This document shows positions 47,072 through 57,971 of a DNA stretch of 64,000 nt, piece after piece; positions within the stretch are counted from its first letter, which is position 1; each line of letters opens with the position of its first letter. Under the pieces are notes generated by a model, which was given only the letters and a program-made list of their open reading frames with translations, was not told where the DNA came from and searched no databases. A program made the translations under genes and the position numbers. The DNA is from Gordius sp. MW1 (Eukaryota > Nematomorpha > Gordioida > Gordea > Gordiidae), in the NCBI GenBank assembly GCA_964036665.1, contig OZ038529.1, positions 22,950,060-23,014,059 on the forward strand, in the 5' to 3' direction.

Positions 47072-48329
47072 AATTTATTTAAATACTAGACTAAGATTTG
47101 CAATTTAGGTCAAAATATTATATAGAAAGGGGAAAAAGCTCAAGCTTGAAAGCTATATTATGTATGGTGTTGTTCGAAGATAATCATTTAATATCGAGTT
47201 GAGTTTATTTAAATTATATTTTATAAAAGATTAGTTTGCTTTAGTCAATTCGGCTTGAGCCTGGGGCGGGTCGCCTCATCAGGCCCGACCCGAGCCCGAG
47301 GCCCGATTGTTTTATTAAATTCTGCCCGAGCCCAACCCGAAGCCTGATCGGATTGGCTGGGCTCGGGTCGGGTTTCGGGCGGCCCGTGCAGGGTTCTATA
47401 TACATTACCATTAGTGTATATGCGCCATAACATATAAAAAGACTCAAACTTGGCATACATACATTTTGCAATTATGCATACGTATTCTAAACTATTTTTC
47501 ACCAACTTTAAATCGTCTATCATTTATATCTAGAATCTTTTTTGTTTTTTGTTTAATAAATCGTCGATATACTCAACTTAAAAATATCATGTCGGATTTG
47601 TCGAATTTATTTAAATTAATAAATTGAAAATGGTGGATGAGAACAATGTTTAGTTTTTAAAGAATTATATATTTAAAAAGTCTTTATACAAAAAAAAAGA
47701 GGAAAAAACACAGTTTATTCAATTTTGTCGAAAAAATTATTGTTTGAAGGTTATTAATTATATGCATTTTGTAAATCAATAGCCCTATGAAGATATATCA
47801 ATAACGTAAAATTCTAGCTTAGCAAGAGCTATAGGGAACTTTAGTTTTAATAAGTTAGCGCATTAAAAAGGCTCAACCACTATAATTGATTACGAATATT
47901 AAATAATAATTTATCAAATTTGGAAAAATGTATATTAAGCTAGTTTTAGTTTTATATTGATTATATTTAAAAACCATGTACCCTATTGAATTAAAAATCT
48001 ATGAGCCCAATACCCATCTTTAAAGGTTCACTCGTTGTAAAACTATGTGAAAAAATATTTTTTTGCCCTTTGACCTTGTTAAAGAGTTGGAAGGCACGAC
48101 GAGAGTTTGATTAATCAGCAAAAATTATATAGAAACTTCTTATTCTTAAAAACTTATATTGGCGTAAAGTTTAGAGATTTATTATGGTTTTATTTGTTTT
48201 ATTGGGTAGCCATATTTAGTAGTAACTTAATATTAATTTATATATCGTAGCATGTGCATTTACAATTAATAACTTCAAACAAATTTGCTCAGGTAGTTAT
48301 TTTAAAATCGCACGGGGGTGTATAGGTAA
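47072..48329. other. gene-poor stretch with a CCCGAGCCC repeat
   Basis: 47250-47402 has GCCCGACCCGAGCCCGAGGC and its relatives, ending CAGGGTTCTA. The adjoining minus-strand frame 47395-47523 (MIDDLKLVKNSLEYVCIIAK) looks coding-like but has no partner exons. The rest is AT-rich. Confidence 0.4.
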
Positions 48330-48637
48330 CATGGGCGTACGCAGGTTTTGAATTAGGGGGGGGGGGCAGATAAAAATTTTGCTGAGAGCAAAAAAAAAAA
48401 AGGTCTCGACTTCCAAATCCAAAATATTTTCCTCTAAAATTTTCCTAAGAGCAAAAAAAAAAAAGGTCTCGACTATCCAAATCCAAAAATTTTCCTCTAA
48501 AATTTTCCTGAGAGCAGAAAAAAAGGGTCTCGACGTCCAAAAAATTTCCTGAGAGCAAAAAAAAAATTAGGCAGTGTGGGCAGCCACACCCCCTGCCTCC
48601 CCCTGGCAAATTAGGCCCCCCCCTGCGTACGCCCATG
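48330..48637. mobile_element. short hAT-like miniature element
   Basis: Ends CATGGGCGTACGCAGG and CCTGCGTACGCCCATG; flanks ATAGGTAA and GTAGGTAA (7 of 8). Inside, AAAAGGTCTCGACTTCCAAA occurs in three tandem 50-60-bp units. Confidence 0.85.
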
Positions 48638-48895
48638 GTAGGTAATATTTGTTGATATGATTTAAAATATTTTTAACATATCTGAGAGCCTGGGTTTTAA
48701 GATAATATTTACTTATAAATTTCCTCTGAGATAAAGTTTTAAAAGTTTTGTCTTTTCTTATCAAAAAAGAAAGTTGTAAATTTTTTAGGTTTAGAGAAAC
48801 TAAGTTTGATTTTCAATTTAAAGTTATTATTTGAATATTTTTACATTTTCTAAATAGGGCTGATACAGACTCCGGATTATTTAATATATGTGGTT

Positions 48896-49315
48896 TAAGG
48901 CTGCACCGATTTCAAATTTTTAACCGATACCGATACTACCGATATTTAAATAAATATACCGATACCGATATTTTACATCTTATAAAAATTAGACTTGTTA
49001 ATATTTATAATGCTTTATTTAAAATATTCCAATTTTTTTTCATAAATAGTAATTTTTCGATAGTCTCAGGTAGAAGAGATCTTCTATGTGGACTATCAAT
49101 ATCACCAGTTATACTAAAAATATATAAATAAGTGGCGGTAGAAATTTGAATGAATGAATCAATGAAAAAATAAATTAGATTTAAGCGCAATTAAGTAAAA
49201 TTTAATTTAAAAAGTATATAGATATACAGCTCTAACAAATATAATATTTTTAAAAAAAGTTTCAATTATCGGTAAATCGTAATATCGGTACCGATACGAT
49301 ATCGGTGCAGCCCTA
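48896..49315. mobile_element. hAT-like miniature element (GGGCTGCACCGAT type)
   Basis: Left end AAGGCTGCACCGATTTC, right end ATATCGGTGCAGCCCTA; exact 8-bp flanks ATGTGGTT (48888-48895, 49316-49323). ACCGATACCGATA words are repeated at both ends. Non-coding. Confidence 0.9.
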
Positions 49316-49729
49316 ATGTGGTTAACCCCTACCGGTGCATGCTTAGGCTCAAATAAAATTGTCCATAGTTATATATGTGGTGGAATAGAGTTTTATTGTG
49401 ATACCTATTAGGCTAATGTAGTGGAATTGTTAAAATAAGCTTAAGGAGTCGTTTAACCCGTTTGTTCATATTAATGACATTATCGATCAACTCTATTTCA
49501 TCCGGCCTCCATATTAGAGGCCTTTCATTATAAAGATATTCGCGCGTTAGTCAATTTCGTAGACGTCCTAAATTACTTGACAACACAAAATGCGGGGTGC
49601 CCACCTATATTTGTTACCTGTACCTTGACAAGTGATAGGATCATGATTATATTGTTTTTGATATTTAATGCTGAGCTTTAGCGAATCTAAACCATAAAAC
49701 ATTTTTTATCCCCAAAAAGTATAATCGTT

Positions 49730-50971
49730 ATGGTCTCGTTTTCGGAGACACGCGTTCGGCTAGTATTTTTGATCATCAAAGTTATCCTACTTATCAGCGG
49801 TATAGTTGTAAATACGACACTATTTTGCTTACTCACGATTAAGAAGCGGGTAAGGCCACCCACCGCTAGACGGGCTTACTACTTTTTATGCGTCATTTGT
49901 ATCATCAACATCGGTTATTGCCTTTGTTGCGGCTTACAGGTTTTGCAGCAAATCTTCATCTTCAACAAAAACTTATTCCTTTCTTGTCAATGGTACCTGA
50001 GATTGTTCCGAATCCAAATTTTTGTCATCCCTCCACTCATTAACACAGGTTATTGGAGTCAAATATGTTATTTCTCCGATAAATACATTTGCATAGTGAA
50101 ACCAATGGCCATTAAAACCATTCGTAATCATTGGGCTTATAGGGCTTTCCCTTACATATGCTTCATCTGTTTGTTTCTACTTAATATCCCTTCTTACAGA
50201 ATATATGAATTGCCTAAAGACTCTGTATCCAGTGTTTATATAGTCAATAACCAAATTTTCCACAATTGCACCGTTAAACCTGAGTTTCACTCCATTCCCT
50301 TTGCCATAAATTTTATGGCTAACATCATAGCCTTCTTCACGGCCTCGTTAATTATGCTAATTTATTTAAAATATAGCATTATACATCACCTCAAAAATTT
50401 GCAAAGGGTGAAACCAATTGAACGGAATTCAAAGGGTGTGAGCGCTAAAGGTGCAGTGTCAAAATTGGCCAAATGCACCTTAGATATTATTATGTGTTTG
50501 ATGCGTCTTAATCCGTTAACTAAATTTGGCACAACTAAGGTGAACAAAGCGATTACTAAAAAGCTTGATTTTACTGCCTTGATTCATTTTAAAAGACGCA
50601 ATGAGATCCATCAAACTTTTTCCTTAATCAAAAATAGCTTATTTTTGAATTTAGCTCCATTAGGTATACCATGTAATGTACCTAAACTTAGAGTTACACA
50701 AAATAGATGGCAAAAATATATTAAAAAGGCATATGTTATGTTTTCCCTCACAATTTGTTATTTAATTTTTTTGCTACCCTTAGCTATCTATAATATAAGG
50801 TTCATAGTAAAATGTTATTTGATAGATGTGAAAAGTTGTACATACTATTCCATTTCTATGATGATATATTCGTGCTTAGTGTTATTCGATTTTTCTATTT
50901 ACATCATTTTATTTGTTATTAGTGACAAAAATTTGAGACAATTATTTCTAAAAACGTCTAATAACACATAA
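49730..50971 (+). CDS. rhodopsin-like G-protein-coupled receptor (peptide-receptor type)
   Basis: 413 residues in one exon. Seven hydrophobic helices: about 11-36, 49-71, 95-118, 139-155, 190-214, 345-366 and 385-405. Cys86 before helix 3 and Cys180 in the second outer loop can form the conserved disulfide. The helix-3 motif is DKY (117-119), a variant of DRY, followed by ICIVKP. The helix-7 motif is DFSIY instead of NPxxY. The third inner loop is long (about 215-340) and Lys/Arg-rich. The general look is that of invertebrate FMRFamide-type receptors of class A, at the plasma membrane, coupling to a G protein; ligand unknown and the subfamily is inference. Start ATG 49730 follows a stop-rich AT region. 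No introns, unlike most other genes here. Confidence 0.85.
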   Translation: MVSFSETRVRLVFLIIKVILLISGIVVNTTLFCLLTIKKRVRPPTARRAYYFLCVICIINIGYCLCCGLQVLQQIFIFNKNLFLSCQWYLRLFRIQIFVIPPLINTGYWSQICYFSDKYICIVKPMAIKTIRNHWAYRAFPYICFICLFLLNIPSYRIYELPKDSVSSVYIVNNQIFHNCTVKPEFHSIPFAINFMANIIAFFTASLIMLIYLKYSIIHHLKNLQRVKPIERNSKGVSAKGAVSKLAKCTLDIIMCLMRLNPLTKFGTTKVNKAITKKLDFTALIHFKRRNEIHQTFSLIKNSLFLNLAPLGIPCNVPKLRVTQNRWQKYIKKAYVMFSLTICYLIFLLPLAIYNIRFIVKCYLIDVKSCTYYSISMMIYSCLVLFDFSIYIILFVISDKNLRQLFLKTSNNT

Positions 50972-51603
50972 TTTAGTCAAAATTTACTATCGTTTAATAT
51001 ATCCAATGTTTTTATAGTCAATTATTTGATAAGTGTTTATATTTTTCGTGTATGTACATAATATTTGAGCATTTAGTCAATCTTTCACAAAATAAATATG
51101 TAAATCCAAATTATTATTAGTTTATAGAAGCCATTTAAATAACGGGAATACAAACAATAAGTAAACTAAGACAAACCCTTTGGCAACCCATAAATGGCTC
51201 CAGGACTTAATAATATTTGTTAATTAAATGATTTTTATTTCAAAAGCGATAAATTAATGATGTTTTAAGATACTTATATAAAAGCATTAAGTTGAACTGA
51301 GATATTACAAGTTTTATTGCGTCTGAATGATCTTAATTTTAGTAAGGTTTGATGAGTACATTAGCGAGCTAGAATTAAATATTTTAATCGTTACTTCATA
51401 TAGTAGTGCAGCCTTCCAAAAATTTATGATATATAAATTTGTAGAATCCGATTAATTTCTTATTAAATCCAACCAAACTCAAAATAATGAAATTTATATT
51501 ATCAACAGACGTAATTTGTTTAAATTTCATTAGGATTATCGAGTTTTTGGGATCTATTAAAACCAAAGCGGGCCAAGAGGCCATTAAAATGGCTCGCCAT
51601 AAG
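50972..51603. other. unresolved short open segments
   Basis: On the minus strand 51122-51208 reads SWSHLWVAKGFVLVYLLFVF and ends in a stop, like a membrane-helix terminal exon. At 51539-51600 both strands look coding: plus IIEFLGSIKTKAGQEAIKMA after acceptor TTTCATTAG, minus MASHFNGLLARFGFNRSQKL. I could not choose or link them. Confidence 0.25.
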
Positions 51604-51891
51604 CAAGGGCATAGCCATAACTTGGATTAGGAGAGAGCTAAAATTTGGTATTTACATTGAAGGGAGGGGTAAAATATCATATGTTATTTAAATATTAAAA
51701 AAAAATTTTTATCGGAATCATTATTTGTCATTTCAACACTATCGAAATTTTCGAATGTTTACCTCGCATATGATTTTTATAGTTGTTTATAGTTTCATTT
51801 AATAAAAATAATTAATTTAAATAAAATTGTAATAGGAAAGGGTACAACTAACCCTTCTTGCCCCCCCCCCTCCCCCATGACTTCACCCTTG
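51604..51891. mobile_element. short hAT-like miniature element carrying a LINE 3' fragment
   Basis: Ends CAAGGGCATAGCCATAAC and the inverse CTTCACCCTTG. Inside, 51711-51812 is nearly identical to the 3' end of the LINE at 27.5-30.3 kb (AATCATTATTTGTCATTTCA, TTCGAATGTTTACCTCGCAT, TTTCATTTAATAAAAA). Confidence 0.8.
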
Positions 51892-52352
51892 GTTTGAATT
51901 GAATATTAGATGATTGCATAGTTCTCCAAGAACTACTATATAAGCAAATATAAAGTATAAATGGCCTGCTCGGTCTTCTATTGGATCAATTGATTCTTTA
52001 ATATAAGTGCTTGTCCGCATGTTTTAAATAGGATTTGAGGCATTCTATTTGAATCTACTTCCAGCATAGAAATAATTTTATTGTAGTAATGCTCAAATAA
52101 AAAATGCTGGTCCTTTATTTTATAAATTAATATGCTTAGTATATATTTAATATCAAATTTATTAAAATTGTTGTTAGCTTGTTCATATAATTATTTAAAG
52201 TCACTATAACTCCCCGTTTAAAAGACATATTTTCATACTTTTTACAATAAACGATCGAATGTTAAAAAAATGCTGTAAGGTCTCCTTGCCCCTAAATCGT
52301 AAAATTATCTTAATTTAGTAATGACTACTCTAACTAAACTATTAGCTTACCT
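51892..52352. other. AT-rich gene-free stretch
   Basis: Nothing supported. Confidence 0.4.
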
Positions 52353-52519
52353 CATAAGCGTAGCCAAAATTGGATTTAAAAAGGGGGGCATTAAGGATTT
52401 AGGGAGGGGCAAAATAATAATTTTTCGAAATTTTGATAAATATATTAAATTTTAAAGGATTTTTGGATTTATAGGGGGGGGCAGCCGTCCCACCCTGCCA
52501 TCCCCTGGCTACGCCCATG
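52353..52519. mobile_element. short hAT-like miniature element
   Basis: Left CATAAGCGTAGCCAAAATTG, right CCCTGGCTACGCCCATG, with core CATTAAGGATTTAGGGAGGG. Non-coding. Confidence 0.8.
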
Positions 52520-52632
52520 CCTGACTTCCACCAAAACCCCTCGCAGTCTTTCTTGGTAATCTTATAATAAATATTTATATACTACATACGCATTTCAAGA
52601 ACTATAATCTCCGAGCACTAATTTTGATTGCA

Positions 52633-52811
52633 GGACACCGACGTAGCGCTTCTAGATACCCTCTCATTGTTCAGGGATCGCATTAATATATACAAGGAGA
52701 TTTAAACGAGAATTCTGCCCTTGAAAAGTAAAAAAATAAGTGACGATCTCAATGAAAGAATCTAATGGACAATTATGGAAGTCATTTTTAAATGACCTAG
52801 ATATGGATGCG
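52633..52811 (+). CDS. orphan exon-like segments
   Basis: After a good acceptor (TTTTGATTGCAG) an open frame reads DTDVALLDTLSLFRDRINIY and KEI, then TAA at about 52702. A second frame, about 52751-52811, reads MKESNGQLWKSFLNDLDMDA and AFRSRPI, then a stop. Both are richer in G+C than the flanks and have amino-acid composition of real proteins. Their partners were not found; the first may be a terminal exon of a plus-strand gene starting near 51.4 kb. Confidence 0.3.
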
Positions 52812-53304
52812 GCTTTCCGGTCTAGACCAATATGAGCACATAACAGAAAAAAACACTTAAAATGCCTTATTTTTACGGTTGAAATAGTGTCTAACCTAAA
52901 ACACGGTAGCCGAACAATGCACTTAATAAGAGATGAGAAACATTAAATATTGATGGTTTATCTATTAAAAACCTAGTACACGTTTAAATTGATTGCTTTC
53001 ATGTACTTAGTTTAGGGGGTTGTCTAATTCTAAGGGGTAGACGTATTAACGATTTTCGATATTTTATAAAATTTTTGCATAAATCATAAAATTATGAGAT
53101 AATTTCTCAAAAAACCTTAATTTGCCCCTCACTTTGTTATAATCCCCCCTCTCCTCTTACTTTTATTAAACAATAATTTTTCATCTTCCATTCCCTGATC
53201 CGTAAATTCCTAATTAATATTTATTAAATTTAAGCAAATTAGTATAAAATTACCCTCCAAAAAATATAAAATTGTCAGGTTGAGTTTATAGCTATTTAAT
53301 ATGA
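52812..53304. other. AT-rich gene-free stretch
   Basis: Nothing supported. Confidence 0.4.
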
Positions 53305-53422
53305 GATTCGCAGCGGGCGCGTAGCCAGGATTTTTTCAAGGGGGGTAAATATTTTCCAATTCTTTTTAAAAACATTTTTATTTCAATAATATAAATACAA
53401 AAGCGGTGTATAAAAATAGTCG

Positions 53423-53608
53423 CTATAAAACAATTTTTAATTTTCTTTTGCCAAAAGATAAGACATCAAGAATATCATCGGGAGTTGGGGCTAACTCCCG
53501 ATAAATCTTTAAAAGCGCCAAACCATTTAATCTAAAATGTTGTATGGTGTTAACACACAAAAATATGTTATAAGGCTGCTGGTTTGATGATGATTCTAAA
53601 TCCAACAT
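53423..53608 (-). pseudogene. hAT transposase C-terminal relic
   Basis: Reads RLNGLALLKIYRELAPTPDD then ILDVLSFGKRKLKIVL and a stop. RLNGLALL(N/S)IHREI...PEEVLDxxA..KxRRLxFxL is the usual C-terminal end of hAT transposases of the ZMYM/TTF-type group. Only about 60 codons remain, without DDE residues or zinc finger, so it is a relic. It ties the GGGGCGTAGCC inverted ends to hAT. Confidence 0.75.
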
Positions 53609-53677
53609 TAAATTATTTCAATTAACATTTTCTAAATTTTAATTAACTCTTAATAAATGAAAGAAGACAAAATTTGA

Positions 53678-53848
53678 CATGGGAGTAGCCAAGGGGGGGG
53701 GGGGCAGGGAGGGGCGGCTGCCCCTCCCTAAATCCTAAAATTTGTTGAAATTTACTAAAATGATGGTTAAAATTTCAAAAAATGATAATTTTGCCCCTCC
53801 CTAAATCATTATTGCCCCCCTCTAATTACAAAGCTGGCTACGCCCATG
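53678..53848. mobile_element. short hAT-like miniature element nested in the long one
   Basis: Ends CATGGGAGTAGCCAAGG and GGCTACGCCCATG; flanks AAATTTGA (53670-53677, 53849-53856) are identical, which proves the 8-bp target size for the short GGGCGTAGCC family. Confidence 0.93.
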
Positions 53849-54549
53849 AAATTTGACATACATTATTTGACTTTAGAATAAGTGAAACAATTTCATCAAC
53901 ATTATTGTTTAAAACAATAGGTGTTGGACAAATGCAAATCCTCTTGAAATTATTATAGTTGGTTAAATTTAAATTTGTATATATCCAGGATAGATAACAT
54001 AAATATTAGTAGTCAATGCTCATTGCTTAATTATGTTTATAATTGGCTATGTAATCACAATTTTTATAACAATTAATATATATAAGAAATCCATTATTAT
54101 AACTATATAAACATAAAATAAAAGCCGAAGCCACTTACTACCAATACCAGGGTCTGGTATTGTAAGGGAGAAAAAATCTTGTATACAAACTCTTTTCATA
54201 ATTTACAATCAATGGTGGAAAACTCTAAAGGTGAGGTGCAAGCTTTTAGTCGAAAATTAAATTCTAAAAAATTGAATGTATATATTATGTTTCCAGACTT
54301 TTATAAGTGTCTCAAAATCTTTTATGCAGCTAAGCTATAATATTTTAACCCGTTTAATCTAATTATTAATCAAAAAATTTTTCAAATTTTGGTCAAGGGG
54401 GGTAGAAAATTCCCGCTTTCTGTCCCCTTCGATACGCGCTTGGATTCGCAACATATTTCCCATGATGAAATAAAATGAGTCAATAAAAATTTGTTGGTAA
54501 TTTTTGTTAAAATCCAGTAGCAAAATTTATAAATGCAACATCAAAAAGT

Positions 54550-54718
54550 GGAGGGTTGGCGTCAGGTCGAAAACCGGTTGTAAAAACCAACCAAATCATG
54601 ATAGTTTCAAACAAAACTTTACGACAGAAAGAACTAAGGAGATTACTCGAGACACGGCATTTACCTGATCAAGATGGAAGAAACTTATCATTACAAACCT
54701 CACGACGAAAATAAAATT
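54550..54718 (+). mobile_element. short non-autonomous derivative of the RTE-like LINE
   Basis: The left half matches the start of the LINE at 22.7 kb (GGGTTGGCGTCAGGT, AATCATGATAGTTTCAAAC). The right half matches its end (GAAGAAACTTATCATTACAA against GAAGAAACTCATCAAAACAA, then CCTCACGA against CCCCACGA). Everything between is absent. It is either a deletion product or a SINE sharing both LINE ends. Confidence 0.75.
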
Positions 54719-54887
54719 ATAAATGCCTAAAAAACTTATCATATTTTAAAAATCTTGGAAATTCTTGGGAAGGTAGGGAGTGGCAGGCACCTATTGTCAT
54801 TTTAAACCATTTTTTTGTTTAAATTCTACACAAAGCTAAAATGTGAGAAAATCATCATTTTCTACTTGTCAAATAATCATGGGCGTT

Positions 54888-55037
54888 CCCAAGATTGGAA
54901 CTAAAGGGGGACAATAATAGTTGGAGGAGCGGGGGGTAAATGGCAATTTTTCGAAATTTTAGCCATAATTTGATCAGATTTTAAATTAGTTTTTAGATTT
55001 AGAGGGGGGCAGCCGCTACTCCCTGGCTACGCCCTTG
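54888..55037. mobile_element. short hAT-like miniature element
   Basis: Left CATGGGCGTTCCCAAGATTG, right CTCCCTGGCTACGCCCTTG. Non-coding. Confidence 0.78.
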
Positions 55038-55530
55038 AAATTACCAATAGGAAAATAGTCCAAATTGTCATAGATTACAAACTAAACTTTAGGTGGATTA
55101 TTTAATGAATAATATAGAAAGGTCAAGACTAAAGATCTGCAAATTAGCGCGATATTTTCATTTAATTTACATTACTTAGAGTTCGTAAAATAAGTAGAGG
55201 AGACCGGGGACTAAATAGCTACAAAAATTAAATCACGTTTAATAAAAAACTGAAAATCATTTTTTTAAATTTTTAGTTTGAACGTATTTTTAAAGTCTTA
55301 TTTTACTATAGGAAATTTGGAGGGAAAAAGTAATAGTTTTCTCACAAATTATGTTAAAACTAAAATCCTAAAATATTTAAAAATGCCTGGGACTAGTTAT
55401 GGCTCATTTCGGGATAGATTAGCCCTTACCTTTCTACTTCTTAGTAAGTGTATGCTAACTCAAGGCAATAAAAAGATTACCTTATTATAAAAAATATAGA
55501 GAATGCAAATTTAATATGGTTATAAATGAA
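55038..55530. other. AT-rich stretch with one weak exon-like start
   Basis: ATG 55383 opens MPGTSYGSFRDRLALTFLLL, followed by a strong donor (CTTA|GTAAGTG) at 55443. It could be a first exon with a membrane anchor, but no second exon was found. Confidence 0.2.
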
Positions 55531-55790
55531 TCAGGGTCAAAGTAGCAGAATGATGAAAAAGTAGCAGAAAAAGTCGAAACAATTAACCCAACCCTAACCC
55601 TAAAGTACTGCATAAATATAACTCTAACACTAAAGTATTGCATAATAATAACCCTAACCCTAAATTACTGCGTAATTATAGGTTAAATCTTAAATTCTAT
55701 GTTAAATCCTGACCAATCCTGACCAATCTTGATCAATTCTGACCAATTTGGCTGCTTTTTTTCTTCTACTTTGACGTGTGCCCGTTATAT
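55531..55790. repeat. inverted-ended repeat with telomere-like and GACCAATC tandem units
   Basis: Left GGTCAAAGTAGCAGAATG and right CTTCTACTTTGACG are inverse. Inside are three units of about 31 bp with CCCTAACCCTAAAGTACTGC (55583-55683), then four of about 10-12 bp (TCCTGACCAATCCTGACCAA, 55708-55748). This resembles the nested element at 20281-20510, which also has GTCAAAGGAGC ends and TTAGGG words. Confidence 0.6.
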
Positions 55791-57780
55791 ATAACCAAAT
55801 AAAAAAGAATCAAGATGACAATCTGACATATGTACCTAAAAAAGACAGATCCAGCAATAAGAAACATTTCATAACACTAAGTTAAATTATTAAACAAAAT
55901 TTTTATTTTTCTTAATCTTGTCATTTGTTTTTATAAGGTACGACACAGTTAAAAATGACTAGCACTAGCCCCTCTCCGACTAATTCCGATTTTTTTTTTT
56001 AACAAAAAATAATAATAAAATATCCCTATCAAAAGATAACATTTAAATTAGTCTAAATCATACAACCCAAAATATTTTATGTGCAAAATGTAGTTAGGGC
56101 TACAGCCCCAAAGAAGCTTTTCCTCTATAAAACATTTAATTTATATTTTTTCAAAGGAAAATGCTTTCACTTATACCTTATGACATAATACAGGGATGGA
56201 TTTAATTTTAATGTTTTAAAATTATTATTATTTGTAAAATAATAGAAAAGATAAAAGTAACCCCGGTTTACTACTAGCCCTGGTCTCCCCTTATAGTTAT
56301 ATAAATAAACAATTAATAAAGGATTTTACCTTTAATCGGCCTTAAAAATATTATTTACAAACCCAAACATGCAACTTAGACCTAAGCAGGCTAAAAAATA
56401 TTTATTTAAATGAATATTCAATCTTTTTTTGTTGCCGTATATATTTAATTGTTTGGGGGCAATGATGGAGGGGGGGGCAGAATTTTAATTTTCTTCAAAT
56501 TTAGATTTTATTTCTTTGAATATCAAAGATTTTTTTTGTATTTAATGGCGGTTAATTGTCTTCCATGCCCCCCCCCCTGACTAGACGTCAATAAATTTCA
56601 ATTATCAAATGTTAACAAAAGTAATTTACATAACTTTCATTAACCTTCAGACATTTTACTCATTGACTAAGAAGCTCTTAAAAAATAAGAGTTTTTTCAA
56701 GCAATCTCAATTCAATTAGTATCTACTTTCTTAAAGATCAACTATTCAGGCTTTTTAATAATATTTAACTATATAGGAAATTAATAAAATGGTTTAAAAA
56801 TTTTATGTATCCTCGCAATTTCTGAACCCTATGGGCCTAACCGATTATGCTTTAAGGAGGGGCAAAATTATAATTGTTTGAAAATTCATGATGATTGTTA
56901 TATTAAATTTTGAAGATTCAATAAATTTAAAAGGGGCAGCCGCTCCTCCCTGCCCCCCCCCCCCGGTCACGCTTATGGCCTGAAACAATTTAATTTTGTT
57001 AAAATTAAAAAGTATATTATGGGAGTTAAAAAAATAGAAACTCGTCAAGGATAAAAAGTCATATACGTAATTGCGGTAGGCAAAGGACACCAGATGACCT
57101 ATTTAACTATAAAAGCCACTCGGCCTCTGATTGATAACTACTTATAAAAGACCATGTGTGTAATATAAGGGTCATCATTAAATCACGGCAAAATAAATCC
57201 TAGGCACCCATCCATCTATTCATCCATCAAAAAGGAATCATAAAAGTTTACCTGTTGTCATCTCACAGAGTCAAGAAAGACATGCTTGTGCAATTGTGCA
57301 AAGGAGTAGAAGTAAACTAATCCCATCATATATCCCCTAGGAATTAATGTACTCACCTTTAAACTTAAAACGAGATAGATAGGAGGACCCTGAGCTAATC
57401 CTATTAAATATCTTGGTGTTGGACATTAGAGCTTTTTACTTTTATGTGGTACCAGGGTGTACCGAGCACTAACCATGCCCACTATGTAATAAATGTAATA
57501 ATAGGTGACCGGTGGAGACAAGGGAAGGCATAAAATATTTTACTGGTATAGTAGGGGCCAGATCGACAACTTTTTCCCATCCCTTAATCTAGTTGAGGAC
57601 AAAGGAATAATATACCTCCTATCTACTATCCTAGATGACTCTTATCCAATAATAAAGTGTAGTTAGTTACATGTTAATTACACCACAAAGGCTAGGAACT
57701 GCCTTGCACCGTGCTATCAAGAATAATCTTAAAATTTTGCTCCCTTCTAGTACTACCACCTCTGACCCCTCTCACCTTCC
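55791..57780. other. gene-free stretch upstream of the secreted-protein gene
   Basis: 56452-56585 and 56838-56978 are eroded GGGCGTAGCC-type copies (G-run and C-run shoulders, GGTCACGCTTATGG). 57120-57780 is less AT-rich and is probably the upstream regulatory region of the next gene; I see no defined motif other than the TATA box below. Confidence 0.4.
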
Positions 57781-57783
57781 CTC

Positions 57784-57790
57784 TATATAA
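57784..57790 (+). promoter_or_regulatory. TATA box of the secreted-protein gene
   Basis: TATATAA after a C-rich stretch, 182 bp before the ATG. Transcription would start near 57815. A possible 5' UTR intron (ATAG|GTTAGT at about 57870 to ATACAG at about 57945) lies between. Confidence 0.5.
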
Positions 57791-57971
57791 ACTATTCGAC
57801 TTCGATATATATTCCAAAGTTGATTTTTCCACAAGTTTTATAACATTTATTTTGTCATTCCTTCCATAGGTTAGTAACTTTTTATTTCCCCTCTTTTAGT
57901 TTATCTTTAGCATTTAATAATATTTTATTAAATTTGTTATACAGAGTCGCTAGTTCAAAAATCTGCACCGA

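Larger units (their letters stand above)
53313..54442. mobile_element. long hAT element with transposase remnant, exact 8-bp duplication
   Basis: Left end GCGGGCGCGTAGCCAGGATT, right end ACGCGCTTG; flanks GATTCGCA at 53305-53312 and 54443-54450 are identical. Left inner arm TTTTTAAAAACATTTTTATT is shared with the long element at 42.8 kb. It holds a transposase C-terminal relic on the minus strand and a short miniature element (53678-53848). Confidence 0.9.

Noticed and set aside
47241-47523. Minus-strand frames
   Set aside because: Partly made of the CCCGAGCCC repeat; the remaining part has no splice partners.
51396-51600. Minus-strand 62-codon frame
   Set aside because: Three different frames on both strands look equally coding here; no choice can be supported.
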